DNA of 64,000 nt from Photorhabdus laumondii subsp. laumondii (GTDB lineage Bacteria; Pseudomonadota; Gammaproteobacteria; Enterobacterales; Enterobacteriaceae), in assembly GCF_003343245.1 (NCBI RefSeq), contig NZ_CP024901.1, positions 5,270,001 to 5,334,000 of the forward strand, given 5' to 3'. Position numbers and translations under genes: made by a program. A model generated the notes under the pieces. It was given only the letters and a program-made list of their open reading frames with translations, ran no database searches and was not told the DNA's origin. Shown in pieces: positions 21,789-34,683 of the stretch (position 1 is its first letter; each line of letters starts with the position of its first letter).

Positions 21789-22253
21789 TTAAAAGTGGGG
21801 TACCAGGTTCGCTTTCTGGATGTTGCTCAGTGCGAACACTTCATCTTTTCCATCCACCGTAACCGTGATCATTTCGCCGTCGACAGTTTTAATAATGCCC
21901 AGCCATTTCCGACGGTTTTGCATTGCTATACGTAAAACCAGACTGACTTCCTCACCAATAAAACGCTGGTAATGTTCAGTCGTGAACAATGGGCGTTCTA
22001 AGCCAGGTGAAGAAATTTCCAGGTTATAAAGCACTGAGATAGGATCTTCGACATCCAATACCGCACTGACCTGGTGGCTAACATCAGCACAATCATCAAC
22101 AGTGATACCATTCTCACTATCAATATAAATCCGCAGTGTAGAAACACGTGCACGAATAAACTCCAAGCCGACTAACTCAAAGCCTAAAGCTTCAACTGGT
22201 GCTGAAATCATCGCTGTTAATTTTTGCTCTAATGTGGACAAGCCCACCCCCAA
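21789..22253 (-). CDS. rimP: Ribosome maturation factor RimP
   Basis: Needed for 30S maturation and binds S12. The longest frame gives 154 residues from ATG at 22253. A TTG at 22241 would give the 150-residue form that begins STLEQKLT as in E. coli, with GGGGTGGGC just before it, so that start is at least as likely. Conserved parts: [40 protein letters not shown] and the SH3-like C-terminus ending KANLVPHF. First gene after the initiator tRNA metY. Confidence 0.96.
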   Translation of the reverse strand: MGVGLSTLEQKLTAMISAPVEALGFELVGLEFIRARVSTLRIYIDSENGITVDDCADVSHQVSAVLDVEDPISVLYNLEISSPGLERPLFTTEHYQRFIGEEVSLVLRIAMQNRRKWLGIIKTVDGEMITVTVDGKDEVFALSNIQKANLVPHF

Positions 22254-22259
22254 GACATA

Positions 22260-22281
22260 AAAAAAGGGCTAATTAGCCCAG
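22260..22281 (-). terminator. Terminator-like hairpin between metY and rimP (proximal)
   Basis: On the minus strand GGGCTAATTAGCCC (22266-22279) is followed by seven T. It is placed just before the rimP start, so read-through or antitermination would be needed for metY transcription to reach rimP. Confidence 0.75.
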
Positions 22282-22301
22282 TAGTTCTGTTGTCAAATAA
22301 C

Positions 22302-22326
22302 AAAAAACCCCGAAATTCGGGGCTTT
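22302..22326 (-). terminator. Terminator-like hairpin between metY and rimP (distal)
   Basis: On the minus strand CCCCGAATTTCGGGG (22308-22322) is followed by six T. It is the first of two tandem terminators met by polymerase leaving metY. Confidence 0.8.
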
Positions 22327-22452
22327 ATGCAACTGGACCCTATTTGCTGCCAGTGGCTTCAACCACTCACTTCATGCCCCTTTAAATCAGAATCAATATT
22401 TCAAATATTGCTGAATTATTTCGTTCAAAAAGGTGCATCTCAATTTAAGAAG

Positions 22453-22529
<77 letters not shown>

Positions 22530-22587
22530 TTCGAAAACGTGGCAAATATTACGCCGATAGCTGCAAAAACGCAAGCTATCCGAATAA

Positions 22588-22676
22588 TGGTACCGAGGAC
22601 GGGACTTGAACCCGTAAGCCCTAGTGTGGGCACTACCACCTCAAGGTAGCGTGTCTACCAATTTCACCACCTCGGC
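22588..22676 (-). tRNA. leuU: tRNA-Leu (GAG)
   Basis: An 89-nt class II tRNA with a long variable arm. The 5' end is GCCGAGGTGGTGAAATTGG, the anticodon loop CTTGAGG gives GAG, the T-arm is GGTTCAAGTCC, and CCA is encoded. It corresponds to leuU, downstream of secG. In E. coli argG separates it from metY; here only 58 bases do. Confidence 0.97.
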
Positions 22677-22732
22677 ACTACATGAAGCTATCACTGATTA
22701 AACAGCCTCATCTTAATTCTTTCCTGTGACGA

Positions 22733-23071
22733 CTACTGAGGAATATCACTATTTGGTGCTGCTGGTGCCGTCGGAATCTCCGTTGACTTCTCGACTTTAG
22801 CAGGCTCGCCAATGTTTTCCCACTTACTGCTTGCACCAGTCTGGTTACTGGTCATATTGCCAAGCACCAAACTAATAATGAAAAACAGAGTGGCGAAAAG
22901 TGCGGTCATACGAGTCATAAAGTTACCAGAGCCCGATGAACCAAACAGCGTCGCAGAGGCACCCGCACCAAAGGAAGCACCCATATCAGCACCTTTACCC
23001 TGCTGTAGCATAACCAAGGCAATTAGCCCGATAGCAACTAGCAAGAAAACAACTAAAAGAGCTCCATACAT
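22733..23071 (-). CDS. secG: Protein translocase subunit SecG
   Basis: 112 residues with two transmembrane helices (about 3-24 and 54-74) joined by the conserved glycine-rich loop QGKGADMGASFGAGASATLF. Auxiliary subunit of the SecYEG channel. The C-terminal tail after the second helix is polar. It lies between glmM and leuU. Bases 23072-23247 to glmM hold no gene. Confidence 0.96.
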   Translation of the reverse strand: MYGALLVVFLLVAIGLIALVMLQQGKGADMGASFGAGASATLFGSSGSGNFMTRMTALFATLFFIISLVLGNMTSNQTGASSKWENIGEPAKVEKSTEIPTAPAAPNSDIPQ

Positions 23072-23247
23072 ATGTCGTACCTATGTCCTCGTGGGGTTTA
23101 CCACGGTTTACGTGGCTACCTTATACCGCATCACCCACTCAAACAGGCTAATCACCTGACCGAGTGGGTCTGAATACTAACCAAACCACATCTGATACGC
23201 AAGGTTAATTTCAATAATCAGAATCACTTGAGGAAAAAAACAACAAA

Positions 23248-24585
23248 TTAGCCCGCATGTTTCACCGCATCAGCAATACGATGAGCCAAGGCCGTGACTT
23301 GCACATCATCTTCACCTTCTACCATGACACGAATCAATGGCTCAGTACCAGATTTACGTAATAATACCCGTCCACGACCATTTAATTCAGTTTCAACAGA
23401 TTTAGTAATATTAATTACATTTTCCGATTTAAGTGGATCGTGTGAACCGGAGAAACGAACATTTACCAGTACCTGTGGCAAAAGTTTCATACCACTACAC
23501 AGATCGTGCAAACTCATATGGTTACGTACCATAGCACTCAGAATCTGAAGGCCAGCAACAATGCCGTCACCTGTAGTTGTTTTATCCAGTAAGATAACAT
23601 GACCAGAGTTTTCGGCCCCTAAACGCCAGCCTTCTTCCTGCAATTTTTCCAGCACATAACGGTCACCCACTTTAGCACGCAAAAATGGGATACCAAGCTG
23701 CTTCAATGCTAACTCCAATCCCATATTACTCATCAGCGTACCAACAACGCCACCACGCAGTTGTCCTTGTCTCAATGCTTCACGGGCAATAATATAAAGG
23801 ATCTGGTCGCCATCAACTTTCTGTCCCAAATGGTCAACCATAATAACGCGATCACCATCACCATCAAATGCCAAACCAACATCTGCTTTCTCTTCTACAA
23901 CACGTTGCTGCAACAAACGAACATCGGTAGCACCACACTTTTCATTAATATTGATACCGTTTGGTTCACAGCCAATCGTCACAACATCAGCCCCTAGTTC
24001 TCTGAGTACATTTGGAGCAATGTGGTAAGTCGCACCGTTAGCGCAATCAAGTACAATTTTCAATCCATTAAGACTTTGCTCACTTGGAAATGTACCTTTA
24101 CAGAATTCGATATAACGACCAGCAGCATCAACAATACGATTTGCACGCCCCAACTCTGCGGATTCCACACAAGTCAGTGGCTTTTCCATTTCAGCTTCAA
24201 TCGCTTCTTCCACATCATCCGGCAGTTTCGTACCATCAATAGAGAAAAATTTAATACCGTTATCATAATAAGGATTATGAGAAGCAGAGATAACAATTCC
24301 AGCTTCAGCACGGAAAGTTCGGGTCAGATAAGCAACAGCAGGTGTTGGCATAGGACCAGTGAACGAAGCAGATAAACCAGCCGCAGCTAAACCTGCTTCT
24401 AAAGAAGATTCCAGCATATAGCCAGAAATACGGGTATCTTTACCGATAATGATCTTACGAGAACCATGACGAGCCAGTACCTTACCCGCAGCCCAACCAA
24501 GCTTTAACACAAAATCTGGCGTAATTGGGCTATCTCCCACTTTGCCACGGATACCATCGGTACCAAAGTATTTGCGGTTACTCAT
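23248..24585 (-). CDS. glmM: Phosphoglucosamine mutase
   Basis: 445 residues. Converts glucosamine-6-phosphate to glucosamine-1-phosphate for UDP-GlcNAc synthesis. Substrate loop [11 protein letters not shown], active phospho-serine loop [19 protein letters not shown] (Ser about 102), metal loop [12 protein letters not shown] and phosphate-binding loop [15 protein letters not shown] are all intact. It overlaps the folP stop by 4 bases (24582-24585), as in E. coli. Confidence 0.98.
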   Translation of the reverse strand: MSNRKYFGTDGIRGKVGDSPITPDFVLKLGWAAGKVLARHGSRKIIIGKDTRISGYMLESSLEAGLAAAGLSASFTGPMPTPAVAYLTRTFRAEAGIVISASHNPYYDNGIKFFSIDGTKLPDDVEEAIEAEMEKPLTCVESAELGRANRIVDAAGRYIEFCKGTFPSEQSLNGLKIVLDCANGATYHIAPNVLRELGADVVTIGCEPNGININEKCGATDVRLLQQRVVEEKADVGLAFDGDGDRVIMVDHLGQKVDGDQILYIIAREALRQGQLRGGVVGTLMSNMGLELALKQLGIPFLRAKVGDRYVLEKLQEEGWRLGAENSGHVILLDKTTTGDGIVAGLQILSAMVRNHMSLHDLCSGMKLLPQVLVNVRFSGSHDPLKSENVINITKSVETELNGRGRVLLRKSGTEPLIRVMVEGEDDVQVTALAHRIADAVKHAG

Positions 24586-25427
24586 AATTTCTTTTCTTCC
24601 TTTGCTGAAAGTGTTGCTCCGACAATGTGCATTGCCTGCACGGTTTCTTTGACATCATGTACCCGAATAATTTGCGCTCCTTGCATAGCAGCGATAACTG
24701 CGCAAGCTACACTACCGATAACCCTTTCTTGTGGCGGCACATGAAGCAACTGACCTATCATAGATTTACGTGACATTCCTGCTAGCACAGGTAAACCAAA
24801 TTGATGAAATTGATTTAAATGCGCCAGTAACTGATAGTTATGCTTCAAGTTCTTGCCAAAACCGAAGCCAGGATCAAGAACAAGTTTATCTTTTGTTATC
24901 CCTGCCATCGCACAACGTTCAATTTGCTCAGTAAAAAATTGGTTCACTTCTATTAACAAATTTTCATAATGTGGAGCATCCTGCATAGTACGTGGTTGGC
25001 CTTTCATATGCATCAAGCAAACGGATAAGCCAGATTTAGCTACGCTTTCCAAAGCACCAGGCTCTTGTAATGCACGAATATCGTTAATCAAATGGGCACC
25101 AGCTTTTGCTGACTCACTCATCACCAATGCTTTCGAAGTATCAACAGAAATCCAGATATTAAATCGTTGAGCTAAAGCCTCAACAACCGGAACAACACGA
25201 TCCACTTCTTCCTGCTCACTAACTTCATCAGCTCCCGGACGGGTAGATTCCCCACCGATATCAATGATCGCAGCGCCTTCATTAATCATCTTCTCAGCAT
25301 GTTGTAAGGCCATATTCAGGGTATTATGAGCCCCACCATCAGAAAATGAATCTGGAGTCACATTCAAAATACCCATTACTTGTGGACGGGAAAGATCGAG
25401 AACATTGTCTCTGGCTCTGAGTTTCAT
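24582..25427 (-). CDS. folP: Dihydropteroate synthase
   Basis: 281 residues. Condenses p-aminobenzoate with dihydropterin pyrophosphate in folate synthesis and is the sulfonamide target. TIM-barrel motifs: [42 protein letters not shown] and GMSRKSMIG. It lies between ftsH (82-base gap) and glmM. Confidence 0.98.
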   Translation of the reverse strand: MKLRARDNVLDLSRPQVMGILNVTPDSFSDGGAHNTLNMALQHAEKMINEGAAIIDIGGESTRPGADEVSEQEEVDRVVPVVEALAQRFNIWISVDTSKALVMSESAKAGAHLINDIRALQEPGALESVAKSGLSVCLMHMKGQPRTMQDAPHYENLLIEVNQFFTEQIERCAMAGITKDKLVLDPGFGFGKNLKHNYQLLAHLNQFHQFGLPVLAGMSRKSMIGQLLHVPPQERVIGSVACAVIAAMQGAQIIRVHDVKETVQAMHIVGATLSAKEEKKL

Positions 25428-25509
25428 GTTAGGCTACCTTCAATGTCAAAACCCCAGGGCTTACCTGGGGTTTCATGAATATCAATCAGACTACGAAACC
25501 ATAGAACAA

Positions 25510-27471
25510 TTACTGATCTTTATTTCCTGACTGCCCTACTTGCTCACCACCTTGCGCCAATGTATTGATATCATCAGTTGGTTTTGCAGCTTGTGGAGGA
25601 GGTGTATTACCTGTTGGGCGACTGTTATTACTGCTGCCGTTATCACTTTCCCATCCTGCTGGTGGACGAACATTTGTACGATTCATTAAGTCATCAATCT
25701 GGGGAGCATCAATAGTTTCGTACTTCATCAATGCATCTTTCATCGAATGCAGAACATCAAGGTTGTCCATCAGAATCTGACGAGCACGTTGATAGTTATG
25801 ATCGATAATTGCCTTAACTTCCTGATCAATAAGACGAGCAGTTTCATCAGACATGTGCTTAGCTTTAGCAACTGAACGGCCAAGGAACACTTCCCCTTCT
25901 TCCTCTGCATAGAGTAATGGGCCAAGTTTTTCCGAGAAACCCCACTGCGTTACCATGTTACGGGCAATTGATGTCGCCACTTTGATATCATTAGATGCAC
26001 CAGTAGAAACACTGTCTGGGCCATAAATAATCTCTTCCGCCAGACGACCTCCATATAAGGTTGAAATCTGGCTTTCCAACTTCTGGCGACTAGCGCTGAT
26101 CTGATCGCCTTCCGGTAGGAAAAAAGTCACCCCCAAAGCGCGACCACGCGGAATAATGGTAACTTTATGAACAGGATCATGCTCAGGAACCAGACGGCCA
26201 ATAATAGCATGGCCTGCTTCATGATAAGCAGTTGATTCTTTCTGCTCTTCCGTCATCACCATAGAGCGGCGTTCAGCGCCCATCATGATTTTGTCTTTCG
26301 CTTTTTCGAATTCAACCATAGAAACTACGCGTCTGTTACCACGGGCAGCAAACAAAGCAGCTTCATTCACCAAGTTAGCCAAATCAGCACCAGAGAATCC
26401 CGGAGTACCGCGAGCAATGACAGAAGCATCAACATCTGTATCCAGAGGAACCCGGCGCATATGAACTTTCAGAATCTGCTCGCGGCCACGTACGTCTGGC
26501 AAACCAACAACAACCTGACGGTCAAAACGACCTGGACGCAACAACGCAGGATCAAGTACGTCGGGACGGTTAGTCGCGGCAATAACGATAATACCTTCGT
26601 TGCCTTCAAAACCATCCATCTCAACCAACATCTGGTTTAGAGTCTGCTCACGTTCATCGTGACCGCCACCCAAACCAGCGCCACGCTGACGGCCCACCGC
26701 ATCAATTTCATCAATAAAGATGATACAAGGTGCTGCTTTCTTCGCCTGCTCGAACATATCACGAACACGGGATGCACCAACACCAACAAACATTTCAACA
26801 AAATCAGAACCAGAGATAGTAAAGAACGGCACTTTCGCTTCACCAGCAATTGCTTTTGCCAGTAAAGTCTTACCCGTACCCGGAGGCCCAACCATCAGAA
26901 TACCTTTCGGAATTTTTCCACCCAACTTCTGGAAGCGGCCTGGCTCGCGCAGATATTCCACCAGTTCACCAACTTCTTCTTTCGCTTCGTCGCAACCAGC
27001 AACATCAGCAAAAGTGGTTTTAATCTGATCTTCTGTCAGCATACGGGCCTTGCTTTTACCAAAAGACATTGCCCCTTTACCGCCACCACCCTGCATCTGA
27101 CGCATAAAGAAAATCCAGACCCCAATAAGCAGCAACATCGGGAACCAGGAAATGAAAATAGAAGTTAGCAGACTTGGTTCCTCTGGGGGTTCACCAACCA
27201 CTTTTACGTTTTTATTCAGTAACGTATCTAGCAGTTTTTCATCCTGTACTGGTAGGTAAGTGGTGTATCTGCTGTTATCTTTCCTACTAACGTTAATTTC
27301 ACGACCTGTGATACGAACTTCGCGCACCTGATCCTGGGCTAATTCATTGATGAAGGTAGAATAATCCACCCTACGACTATTGGAATCGCTGGGACCAAAA
27401 CTCTGGAATAACGACATCAGCACAACTGCGATAACTAACCAGAGAATCAGGTTTTTCGCCATGTCACTCAA
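25510..27471 (-). CDS. ftsH: ATP-dependent zinc metalloprotease FtsH
   Basis: 653 residues. Inner-membrane AAA+ protease that degrades LpxC, sigma-32 and misfolded membrane proteins. Two transmembrane segments (about 5-23 and 101-121) flank a periplasmic domain. Then Walker [14 protein letters not shown], Walker [12 protein letters not shown], the SRH region and the zinc site HEAGH with a downstream Asp. The tail is proline- and asparagine-rich. It follows rlmE by 48 bases on the same strand. Confidence 0.98.
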   Translation of the reverse strand: MSDMAKNLILWLVIAVVLMSLFQSFGPSDSNSRRVDYSTFINELAQDQVREVRITGREINVSRKDNSRYTTYLPVQDEKLLDTLLNKNVKVVGEPPEEPSLLTSIFISWFPMLLLIGVWIFFMRQMQGGGGKGAMSFGKSKARMLTEDQIKTTFADVAGCDEAKEEVGELVEYLREPGRFQKLGGKIPKGILMVGPPGTGKTLLAKAIAGEAKVPFFTISGSDFVEMFVGVGASRVRDMFEQAKKAAPCIIFIDEIDAVGRQRGAGLGGGHDEREQTLNQMLVEMDGFEGNEGIIVIAATNRPDVLDPALLRPGRFDRQVVVGLPDVRGREQILKVHMRRVPLDTDVDASVIARGTPGFSGADLANLVNEAALFAARGNRRVVSMVEFEKAKDKIMMGAERRSMVMTEEQKESTAYHEAGHAIIGRLVPEHDPVHKVTIIPRGRALGVTFFLPEGDQISASRQKLESQISTLYGGRLAEEIIYGPDSVSTGASNDIKVATSIARNMVTQWGFSEKLGPLLYAEEEGEVFLGRSVAKAKHMSDETARLIDQEVKAIIDHNYQRARQILMDNLDVLHSMKDALMKYETIDAPQIDDLMNRTNVRPPAGWESDNGSSNNSRPTGNTPPPQAAKPTDDINTLAQGGEQVGQSGNKDQ

Positions 27472-27519
27472 GGGATTAACCTCATATTACAACTGTGTTA
27501 ACAAATAGCATTCAGGGTA

Positions 27520-28149
27520 CTATAGTTTCCGCCCTGTCGCTACAATGTATACTTCACGCGATCGGGCCCGCGAAGCGTCTGGCTTACGAATTTTCACGTT
27601 CGTAAATAGGGAGCGAATTTCCCTCAGGTATTCATCAAAGCCCTCTCCCTGAAACACTTTGACAATAAAACTCCCCTCGGGGGCCAGCACATCACGACAC
27701 ATATCTAACGCCAATTCAACCAGATACATGGATCGAGGAATATCGACCGCAGGTGTTCCGCTCATATTGGGTGCCATATCCGACATGACGACCTGGACTT
27801 TGTTATCACCAACTCGCTCAAGCAATGTTTTCAATACAAGTTCATCACGAAAATCACCCTGAAGGAAATCGACGCCAACAATGGGATCCATCGGTAAAAG
27901 ATCACAGGCAATCACTCGCCCATTATCACTAATTTGACTCACTGCGTACTGAGACCATCCACCAGGAGCTGCGCCTAAATCGACAACGGTCATGCCAGGC
28001 TTAAAAATTTTGTCACTTTGTTGAATTTCATCAAGTTTAAACCAAGCGCGAGAACGAAGCCCTTTTTTCTGTGCTTGTAGAACATATTTATCACTAAAGT
28101 GTTCTTGTAACCAGCGACTGGAGCTTGCCGAACGTTTTTTATTGGCCAT
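27520..28149 (-). CDS. rlmE: 23S rRNA 2'-O-ribose methyltransferase (U2552)
   Basis: Methylates U2552 of 23S rRNA in the late 50S (RrmJ/FtsJ). The ATG at 28161 gives 213 residues; the internal [18 protein letters not shown] at 28149 aligns with the family start (209 residues). SAM motif [31 protein letters not shown] and IVKVFQGEG are present, including the K-D-K-E catalytic set. It heads the ftsH transcription unit and is divergent from yhbY. Confidence 0.97.
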   Translation of the reverse strand: MANKKRSASSSRWLQEHFSDKYVLQAQKKGLRSRAWFKLDEIQQSDKIFKPGMTVVDLGAAPGGWSQYAVSQISDNGRVIACDLLPMDPIVGVDFLQGDFRDELVLKTLLERVGDNKVQVVMSDMAPNMSGTPAVDIPRSMYLVELALDMCRDVLAPEGSFIVKVFQGEGFDEYLREIRSLFTNVKIRKPDASRARSREVYIVATGRKL

Positions 28150-28289
28150 TGTCCTTTCCAACTATACAACGAATAAAGAGCCAGATATCTATTGCTCCGT
28201 ACATCAAAACCACAACACACTATTTATGGTGATAGAGATGAGATGGCGGTAGAATGTCTCGTTTTCAATCCTAACTAAGCAAAAAAACA

Positions 28290-28583
28290 ATGGCCCTTAA
28301 CAAAAAACAAGTACAACACCTGAAAAGTCTCGCTCACCCGCTAAAACCTGTTGTCATGATTGGTAATAACGGCCTGACCGAGGGTGTGTTGGCCGAAATT
28401 GAACAAACGCTGTCACACCATGAGCTTATCAAAGTCAAAATCGCAGGCGAAGATCGTGAAACCAAAAATTTGATCGCCGATGCAATTGTCCGCGAGACCG
28501 GTGCATATAATGTGCAAGTTATCGGTAAAACTCTAGTTCTTTACCGCCAATCGGAAGAACGCAAAATTATTTTACCTAAATAA
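28290..28583 (+). CDS. yhbY: CRM-domain RNA-binding protein YhbY
   Basis: 97 residues forming a single CRM domain with the GNNG loop in VVMIGNNGLTEGVLAEIE. It associates with pre-50S particles. Divergent from rlmE; the 140-base gap (28150-28289) holds both promoters. A strong bidirectional terminator follows. Confidence 0.95.
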   Translation: MALNKKQVQHLKSLAHPLKPVVMIGNNGLTEGVLAEIEQTLSHHELIKVKIAGEDRETKNLIADAIVRETGAYNVQVIGKTLVLYRQSEERKIILPK

Positions 28584-28623
28584 TCAAACCACATTTATAT
28601 AAAATGCGGTGCGCATATTATGA

Positions 28624-28651
28624 TAAAAAAGGCCATATTCGGCCTTTTTTA
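28624..28651. terminator. Bidirectional terminator between yhbY and greA
   Basis: Perfect arms AAAAAAGGCC and GGCCTTTTTT around ATATTC serve both converging genes. Confidence 0.9.
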
Positions 28652-28715
28652 CTTTTCCACGATCCTTATGCAACTTTACCTAACGTAAATCAATAGCAAC
28701 AGGACAATCCCGAAG

Positions 28716-29192
28716 TTAAATATATTCAACTTTCAGGATCTCATATTCAACTTCACCGCCTGGTGTTTTGATAATAACAACGTCATCAACTTCTTTACCT
28801 ATCAAACCGCGGGCAATTGGTGAATTCACTGAGATTAAATTTTCTTTAATATCAGCCTCATCATCACCCACAATCCGGTAAGTCTGCTCTTCATCAGTAT
28901 TAACATTCAAAACCGTAACTGTAGTCCCAAAAATAACACGTCCACCCTTGGGCATTTTTGTGACATCAATCACTTGTGCATTAGAAAGCTTAGCTTCGAT
29001 TTCCTGAATACGGCCTTCGCAGAAACCTTGTTGTTCACGAGCAGCATGATACTCAGCGTTTTCTTTCAGATCACCATGTTCACGCGCTTCAGCAATGTCT
29101 GAAATAATTTTTGGACGACGTACGTTCTTTAGATAATCTAGCTCTTCGCGCAACTTATCCGCGCCACGTACCGTCATTGGAATCTGTTTCAT
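28716..29192 (-). CDS. greA: Transcript cleavage factor GreA
   Basis: 158 residues. Rescues backtracked RNA polymerase. N-terminal coiled-coil with the acidic tip ([20 protein letters not shown]) and C-terminal FKBP-like domain ([26 protein letters not shown]). Convergent with yhbY, divergent from dacB; the 180-260 base gap to dacB holds both promoters. Confidence 0.98.
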   Translation of the reverse strand: MKQIPMTVRGADKLREELDYLKNVRRPKIISDIAEAREHGDLKENAEYHAAREQQGFCEGRIQEIEAKLSNAQVIDVTKMPKGGRVIFGTTVTVLNVNTDEEQTYRIVGDDEADIKENLISVNSPIARGLIGKEVDDVVIIKTPGGEVEYEILKVEYI

Positions 29193-29452
29193 TTATTAAT
29201 CCTCTAAATCTTTCCTGAGCAAAAAACCAACATCATCCTGATGTTTTCAGATAACAGCACAATGAGCACACCTTGTCGGGCGGGCTTACAGACAATAAAC
29301 AATAGTGCAAACCATAGGACTACCCAGAGTTCACAATCATATTTTACATATTAATATATCATTCTAACGTAGACTTGGTGATGGGTCATCGTTTACTTTT
29401 CCCCACTTTGCGCCTTAGTATTGTGGTATGTCTACATCCATATGCGAAATTT

Positions 29453-30901
29453 ATGTCCTTCTTTAAAATTGCCGGCAGATTAATTTGCGTTACCGCTCTG
29501 TATTTAACTATACCCAACGCAAACGCCACACCTGTTGAGGAATATACGCAATATCTGCCTGATGGTACTAATCTGGCGTTAATCGCTCAAAAAGCGGGCA
29601 GCAGTACCCCGTTAATTGATTATCACGGGCAGCAAATGGCTCTACCAGCCAGTACGCTGAAAGTTGTCACAGCTCTTGCAGCATTGTTACAACTGGGTAA
29701 AGATTATCGCTTTATCACCACACTGGAAAGTCACGGAAAAATTTCAAACGGCATCCTGAGAGGGAATTTGATTGCTCGTTTTGTCGGAGATCCGACACTG
29801 ACCCGTCAACAACTTCGCAATATGGTCACAGTTCTGAAACAATCTGGCGTGGAAAAAATTGACGGTGATCTTTTGATAGATGTTTCCGCCTTTGCCAGCC
29901 ACGATAAAGCTCCCGGTTGGGTATGGAATGACATGACCCAATGTTTCAGCGCTCCCCCTGCTGCTGCAATTGTAGATCGAAATTGTTTTTCAGTTTCGCT
30001 ATATAGTGCTGAACACCCCGGTGATACTGCATTTATCCGCGTAGCATCCTTTTATCCCGTAAATATGTTCAGCGAAGTTAAAACGTTGGCAAAAGGCTCT
30101 CCTGAAAGCCAGTACTGCGAACTGGACGTCGTTCCCGGAGAGCTGAACCGTTTTACTCTTACCGGATGCCTTACTCAACGCAGTGAACCGTTGCCACTGG
30201 CTTTCGCGATTCAAAATGGTACCAGCTATGCGGGTGCAATTCTCAAAAATGAATTGCAAATTGCAGGAATTGAAATCACAGGTAATCTTAAACGCCAAAG
30301 TTTACCAACTGAACCGGGAAAAGTTCTGGCTCAAAATCAATCAGCACCATTACATGATCTGCTAAAAGTCATGCTAAAAAAATCTGACAATATGATTGCT
30401 GATACCGTATTTCGGACAATAGGCCGACAACACTTTGATATACCAGGAACCTGGCGTTCAGGTTCTGATGCGGTAAGGCAAGTATTAAAACAAAAAGCAG
30501 GTATCGATCTAGGAAATACCGTGATGGTAGATGGCTCAGGATTATCCCGCCATAATCTAATTACTCCAGCAACCATGATGGAAGTATTACAGTTTATTGC
30601 TCAGCATGATCAAGAATTAGATTTTATTTCCATGCTGCCATTAGCGGGTCATGATGGCACATTAAGATACCGGGGAGGGCTGGATGAAGCAGGAGTAAAC
30701 GGAAAAGTTTCGGCTAAAACCGGTGCCCTGCAAGGAGTTTATAACCTAGCTGGCTTTATAACCACTGCTAGCGGTCAACAAGTTGCTTTCGTGCAATTTA
30801 TTTCTGCTTACGCCGTACCGCCAAAAGAGCATCGCAACCGTCGGGCCCCTTTGATTCGATTCGAAAGCAGGCTATACAAAGATTTATACCAACACAACTG
30901 A
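29453..30901 (+). CDS. dacB: D-alanyl-D-alanine carboxypeptidase/endopeptidase PBP4
   Basis: Periplasmic peptidase S13. The frame is open from 29375, but the ATG at 29453 gives a normal signal peptide (MSFFKIAGRLICVTALYLTI..ANA) and a 482-residue protein of family length; no strong ribosome site marks either start. Active-site motifs: SxxK as PASTLKV, SxN as KKSDNM and KTG as SAKTGAL. Conserved throughout with E. coli DacB, including the inserted domain with CELDVVPGELNRFTLTGC. Confidence 0.96.
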   Translation: MSFFKIAGRLICVTALYLTIPNANATPVEEYTQYLPDGTNLALIAQKAGSSTPLIDYHGQQMALPASTLKVVTALAALLQLGKDYRFITTLESHGKISNGILRGNLIARFVGDPTLTRQQLRNMVTVLKQSGVEKIDGDLLIDVSAFASHDKAPGWVWNDMTQCFSAPPAAAIVDRNCFSVSLYSAEHPGDTAFIRVASFYPVNMFSEVKTLAKGSPESQYCELDVVPGELNRFTLTGCLTQRSEPLPLAFAIQNGTSYAGAILKNELQIAGIEITGNLKRQSLPTEPGKVLAQNQSAPLHDLLKVMLKKSDNMIADTVFRTIGRQHFDIPGTWRSGSDAVRQVLKQKAGIDLGNTVMVDGSGLSRHNLITPATMMEVLQFIAQHDQELDFISMLPLAGHDGTLRYRGGLDEAGVNGKVSAKTGALQGVYNLAGFITTASGQQVAFVQFISAYAVPPKEHRNRRAPLIRFESRLYKDLYQHN

Positions 30902-30905
30902 TAAA

Positions 30906-30930
30906 ATTGGCGCCACAAAGATGGCGCCCT
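30906..30930. terminator. Hairpin between dacB and obgE
   Basis: TGGCGCC, a short loop (ACAAAGA) and TGGCGCC form a GC-rich hairpin just after the dacB stop. The T tract is weak, so termination efficiency is uncertain. Confidence 0.6.
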
Positions 30931-30968
30931 TAATTATGATGAGAAAGTATGATGAGAAAGTGAAAAAA

Positions 30969-32255
<1,287 letters not shown>

Positions 32256-32256
32256 T

Positions 32257-32383
32257 TATACCCGTTATCTTTCAAGTTGCCTCTTTGTTGGCTGCACTCA
32301 CTCACCTCAGTCACATAGTTATCTATGCTCCCGGGGATTCGCTCCCTTGCCGTCGCGATGCATCTTGAAATCCATAGGGTTTA
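32257..32383 (+). repeat. ERIC element, 127 bp, between rpmA and obgE
   Basis: Same orientation and length as the copy at 13178, with the core CTCACCTCAGTCACATAGTT. Its right TATA end has mutated to TTTA. It occupies the place where yhbE lies in E. coli. Confidence 0.9.
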
Positions 32384-32396
32384 TAACTCGAAAAAC

Positions 32397-32666
<270 letters not shown>

Positions 32667-32673
32667 CTAAATC

Positions 32674-32982
32674 TTAAGCGATGCCAGTGATTTTAACATC
32701 GGTGAACCACTGACGGTGGCCTTGCTGCTTACGGCTGTGTTTACGACGACGAAACTTAACGATTTTAATTTTCTCGCCACGACCGTGGGCAACCACTTCA
32801 GCTTTGATTTTAACGCCTTCAACGACAGGAGCGCCGATTTTGATGTCATCACCATTAGCGACCATCAGAACCTGGTCAAACTCAACAGTTTCACCCGTTG
32901 CGATGTCCAGCTTTTCCAGGCGAATTGTTTGACCTTCGCTGACTCGGTGTTGTTTACCACCACTTTGGAAAACCGCGTACAT
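32674..32982 (-). CDS. rplU: 50S ribosomal protein L21
   Basis: 102 residues, standard size for enterics. Begins [20 protein letters not shown] and has the [21 protein letters not shown]-terminal signature. First gene of rplU-rpmA and divergent from ispB. The 251 bases between them (32983-33233) contain the promoters but no gene. Confidence 0.98.
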   Translation of the reverse strand: MYAVFQSGGKQHRVSEGQTIRLEKLDIATGETVEFDQVLMVANGDDIKIGAPVVEGVKIKAEVVAHGRGEKIKIVKFRRRKHSRKQQGHRQWFTDVKITGIA

Positions 32983-33233
32983 ATAAACTCCGCTTTCCGC
33001 ACGCCCCCTTAAATATCATTCCAGAGCGCGCTATAAATATTCATAATAGGGCGCGAATTCTACGCAAAAAAGCCTAAGAAGACAAGAGCAGAATTAGAGC
33101 AGATGATAAAAAAACATAGTTGCTGAATTGTCATTTATTTAGACTGTTTTTCGAGTACAATCAAGACACAGCAATAACTATTTTAATGTTAATATGAACA
33201 CAGCTCTGCATTAAAACCCATAGCCGAAAAAAT

Positions 33234-34205
33234 ATGAATTTAGAAACCATTATCAAGCTAACCGCTGATGATATGGCAGCGGTAAATGAAACCATTCTTA
33301 GTCAGTTGAATTCTGACGTTACTCTTATCAATCAGTTGGGCTACTACATAATCAGTGGTGGTGGAAAACGCATTCGCCCAATCATTGCCATCCTGGCTAG
33401 CAGAGTATTGGGTTATCAGGGTGATAAGCATATTACTGTTGCTGCATTAATTGAATTTATCCACACAGCGACTCTGTTACATGATGATGTAGTAGATGAA
33501 TCAGACATGCGACGTGGCAAAGCGACTGCCAATGCCATGTTTGGTAATGCAGCAAGCGTGCTGGTTGGTGACTTTATATACACACGCTCTTTCCAGATGA
33601 TGACAGCGCTTAACTCCATGCGAGTGCTTAAATTAATGTCAGAGGCAACCAATGTTATCGCTGAAGGCGAAGTTTTACAGTTGATGAACTGCAATGATCC
33701 AAATATTTCTGAAGATGATTATATGCGGGTGATTTACAGTAAAACAGCCCGGCTGTTTGAAGTCGCCGCGCACTCTTCCGCAATTCTTTCTAACGCCACC
33801 CCAGAGCAAGAAATGGCTTTACAAAATTACGGACGTTATTTAGGCACTGCATTCCAGTTAATTGATGATTTGCTGGATTATAATGCTGATAGCGATACAT
33901 TAGGCAAAAACACTGGTGATGATCTTAACGAAGGTAAACCGACATTGCCCTTGCTACACGCTATGAATCATGGCACTCCAGAACAATCAGCACTTATCCG
34001 TGAAGCAATTGAAAAGGGTAATGGCCGTCATTTACTCGAAACCGTACTGACAACCATGAAACAGTGCGGTTCACTGGAATATACCCGTAAACGAGCAGAG
34101 GAAGAAGCAGATAAAGCAATAGCTGCTTTGCAGGCGCTGGAAAACTCCCCATACAAGCAAGCACTCGTGGGGTTAGCCCATATCGCCGTACAACGCCTTT
34201 CTTAA
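33234..34205 (+). CDS. ispB: Octaprenyl diphosphate synthase
   Basis: 323 residues. A trans-prenyltransferase making the C40 side chain of ubiquinone and menaquinone. First Asp-rich motif LLHDDVVDESD, second motif QLIDDLLDYNAD, and GGGKRIRP for IPP binding near the start. An essential gene next to rplU as in E. coli. Downstream is the Mu-like regulator pair in convergent orientation. Confidence 0.97.
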   Translation: MNLETIIKLTADDMAAVNETILSQLNSDVTLINQLGYYIISGGGKRIRPIIAILASRVLGYQGDKHITVAALIEFIHTATLLHDDVVDESDMRRGKATANAMFGNAASVLVGDFIYTRSFQMMTALNSMRVLKLMSEATNVIAEGEVLQLMNCNDPNISEDDYMRVIYSKTARLFEVAAHSSAILSNATPEQEMALQNYGRYLGTAFQLIDDLLDYNADSDTLGKNTGDDLNEGKPTLPLLHAMNHGTPEQSALIREAIEKGNGRHLLETVLTTMKQCGSLEYTRKRAEEEADKAIAALQALENSPYKQALVGLAHIAVQRLS

Positions 34206-34226
34206 TCGATAGAACGAAACCTGGGG

Positions 34227-34607
34227 TTAATCTGACTCCAGGTTTTTCTCTGCGTCTTCAACACCTACATCAATATAACCAATAAGTTTTGCGAGCCCCT
34301 CCCGAAGAATAAATTTCACAATTTTTTCCCGCTCAACTTTAGTTAATTGATAGTAAGCCTCAATCCAAATTAAGAATGGGTCTTGTCGTTTGTTTGTATA
34401 ATCAATAGTGCTTTCCCCTACGGATAGCACATTAAGTACATCTTCAGGCAAACTATTTATATGATATTCAAGAGCCTTGCCCTGAACACCCCGTTTACGT
34501 CTATATTCCCATCCTTCCCGCCTTGCCATCAGATTTATTCCCTGTGGCGAAGAAGGAAGTCCGGCAATACCAACCAGCTCTTTAGCTGAGTACCATTCTT
34601 TTTTCAT
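34227..34607 (-). CDS. Mu-repressor/MuA-type HTH DNA-binding protein (copy 1)
   Basis: 126 residues from ATG at 34607, preceded by GAGAAG; the longer frame to 34628 is less likely. The N-terminal half (MKKEWYSAKELVGIAGLPSS and GVQGKALEYHINSLPEDVL) matches the winged-helix domain shared by phage Mu repressor c and transposase A (PF02316). The C-terminal half (DPFLIWIEAYYQLTKVEREKIVKFIL) is helical and resembles its neighbour. Tandem paralogue of the next gene and faces a Ner-like gene, the layout of the Mu early switch. No transposase or other Mu genes are nearby. Confidence 0.75.
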   Translation of the reverse strand: MKKEWYSAKELVGIAGLPSSPQGINLMARREGWEYRRKRGVQGKALEYHINSLPEDVLNVLSVGESTIDYTNKRQDPFLIWIEAYYQLTKVEREKIVKFILREGLAKLIGYIDVGVEDAEKNLESD

Positions 34608-34683
34608 ACTTTTCTTCTCACTTTGCACCGGGATAATGAAGAAGAATCCAAGTTAGTTGGCATTTCCAATTTCCAAAAATGGG

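Noticed and set aside
29375..29452. N-terminal extension of dacB
   Set aside because: The added 26 residues precede a good signal peptide and are not family-like; the ATG at 29453 is preferred.
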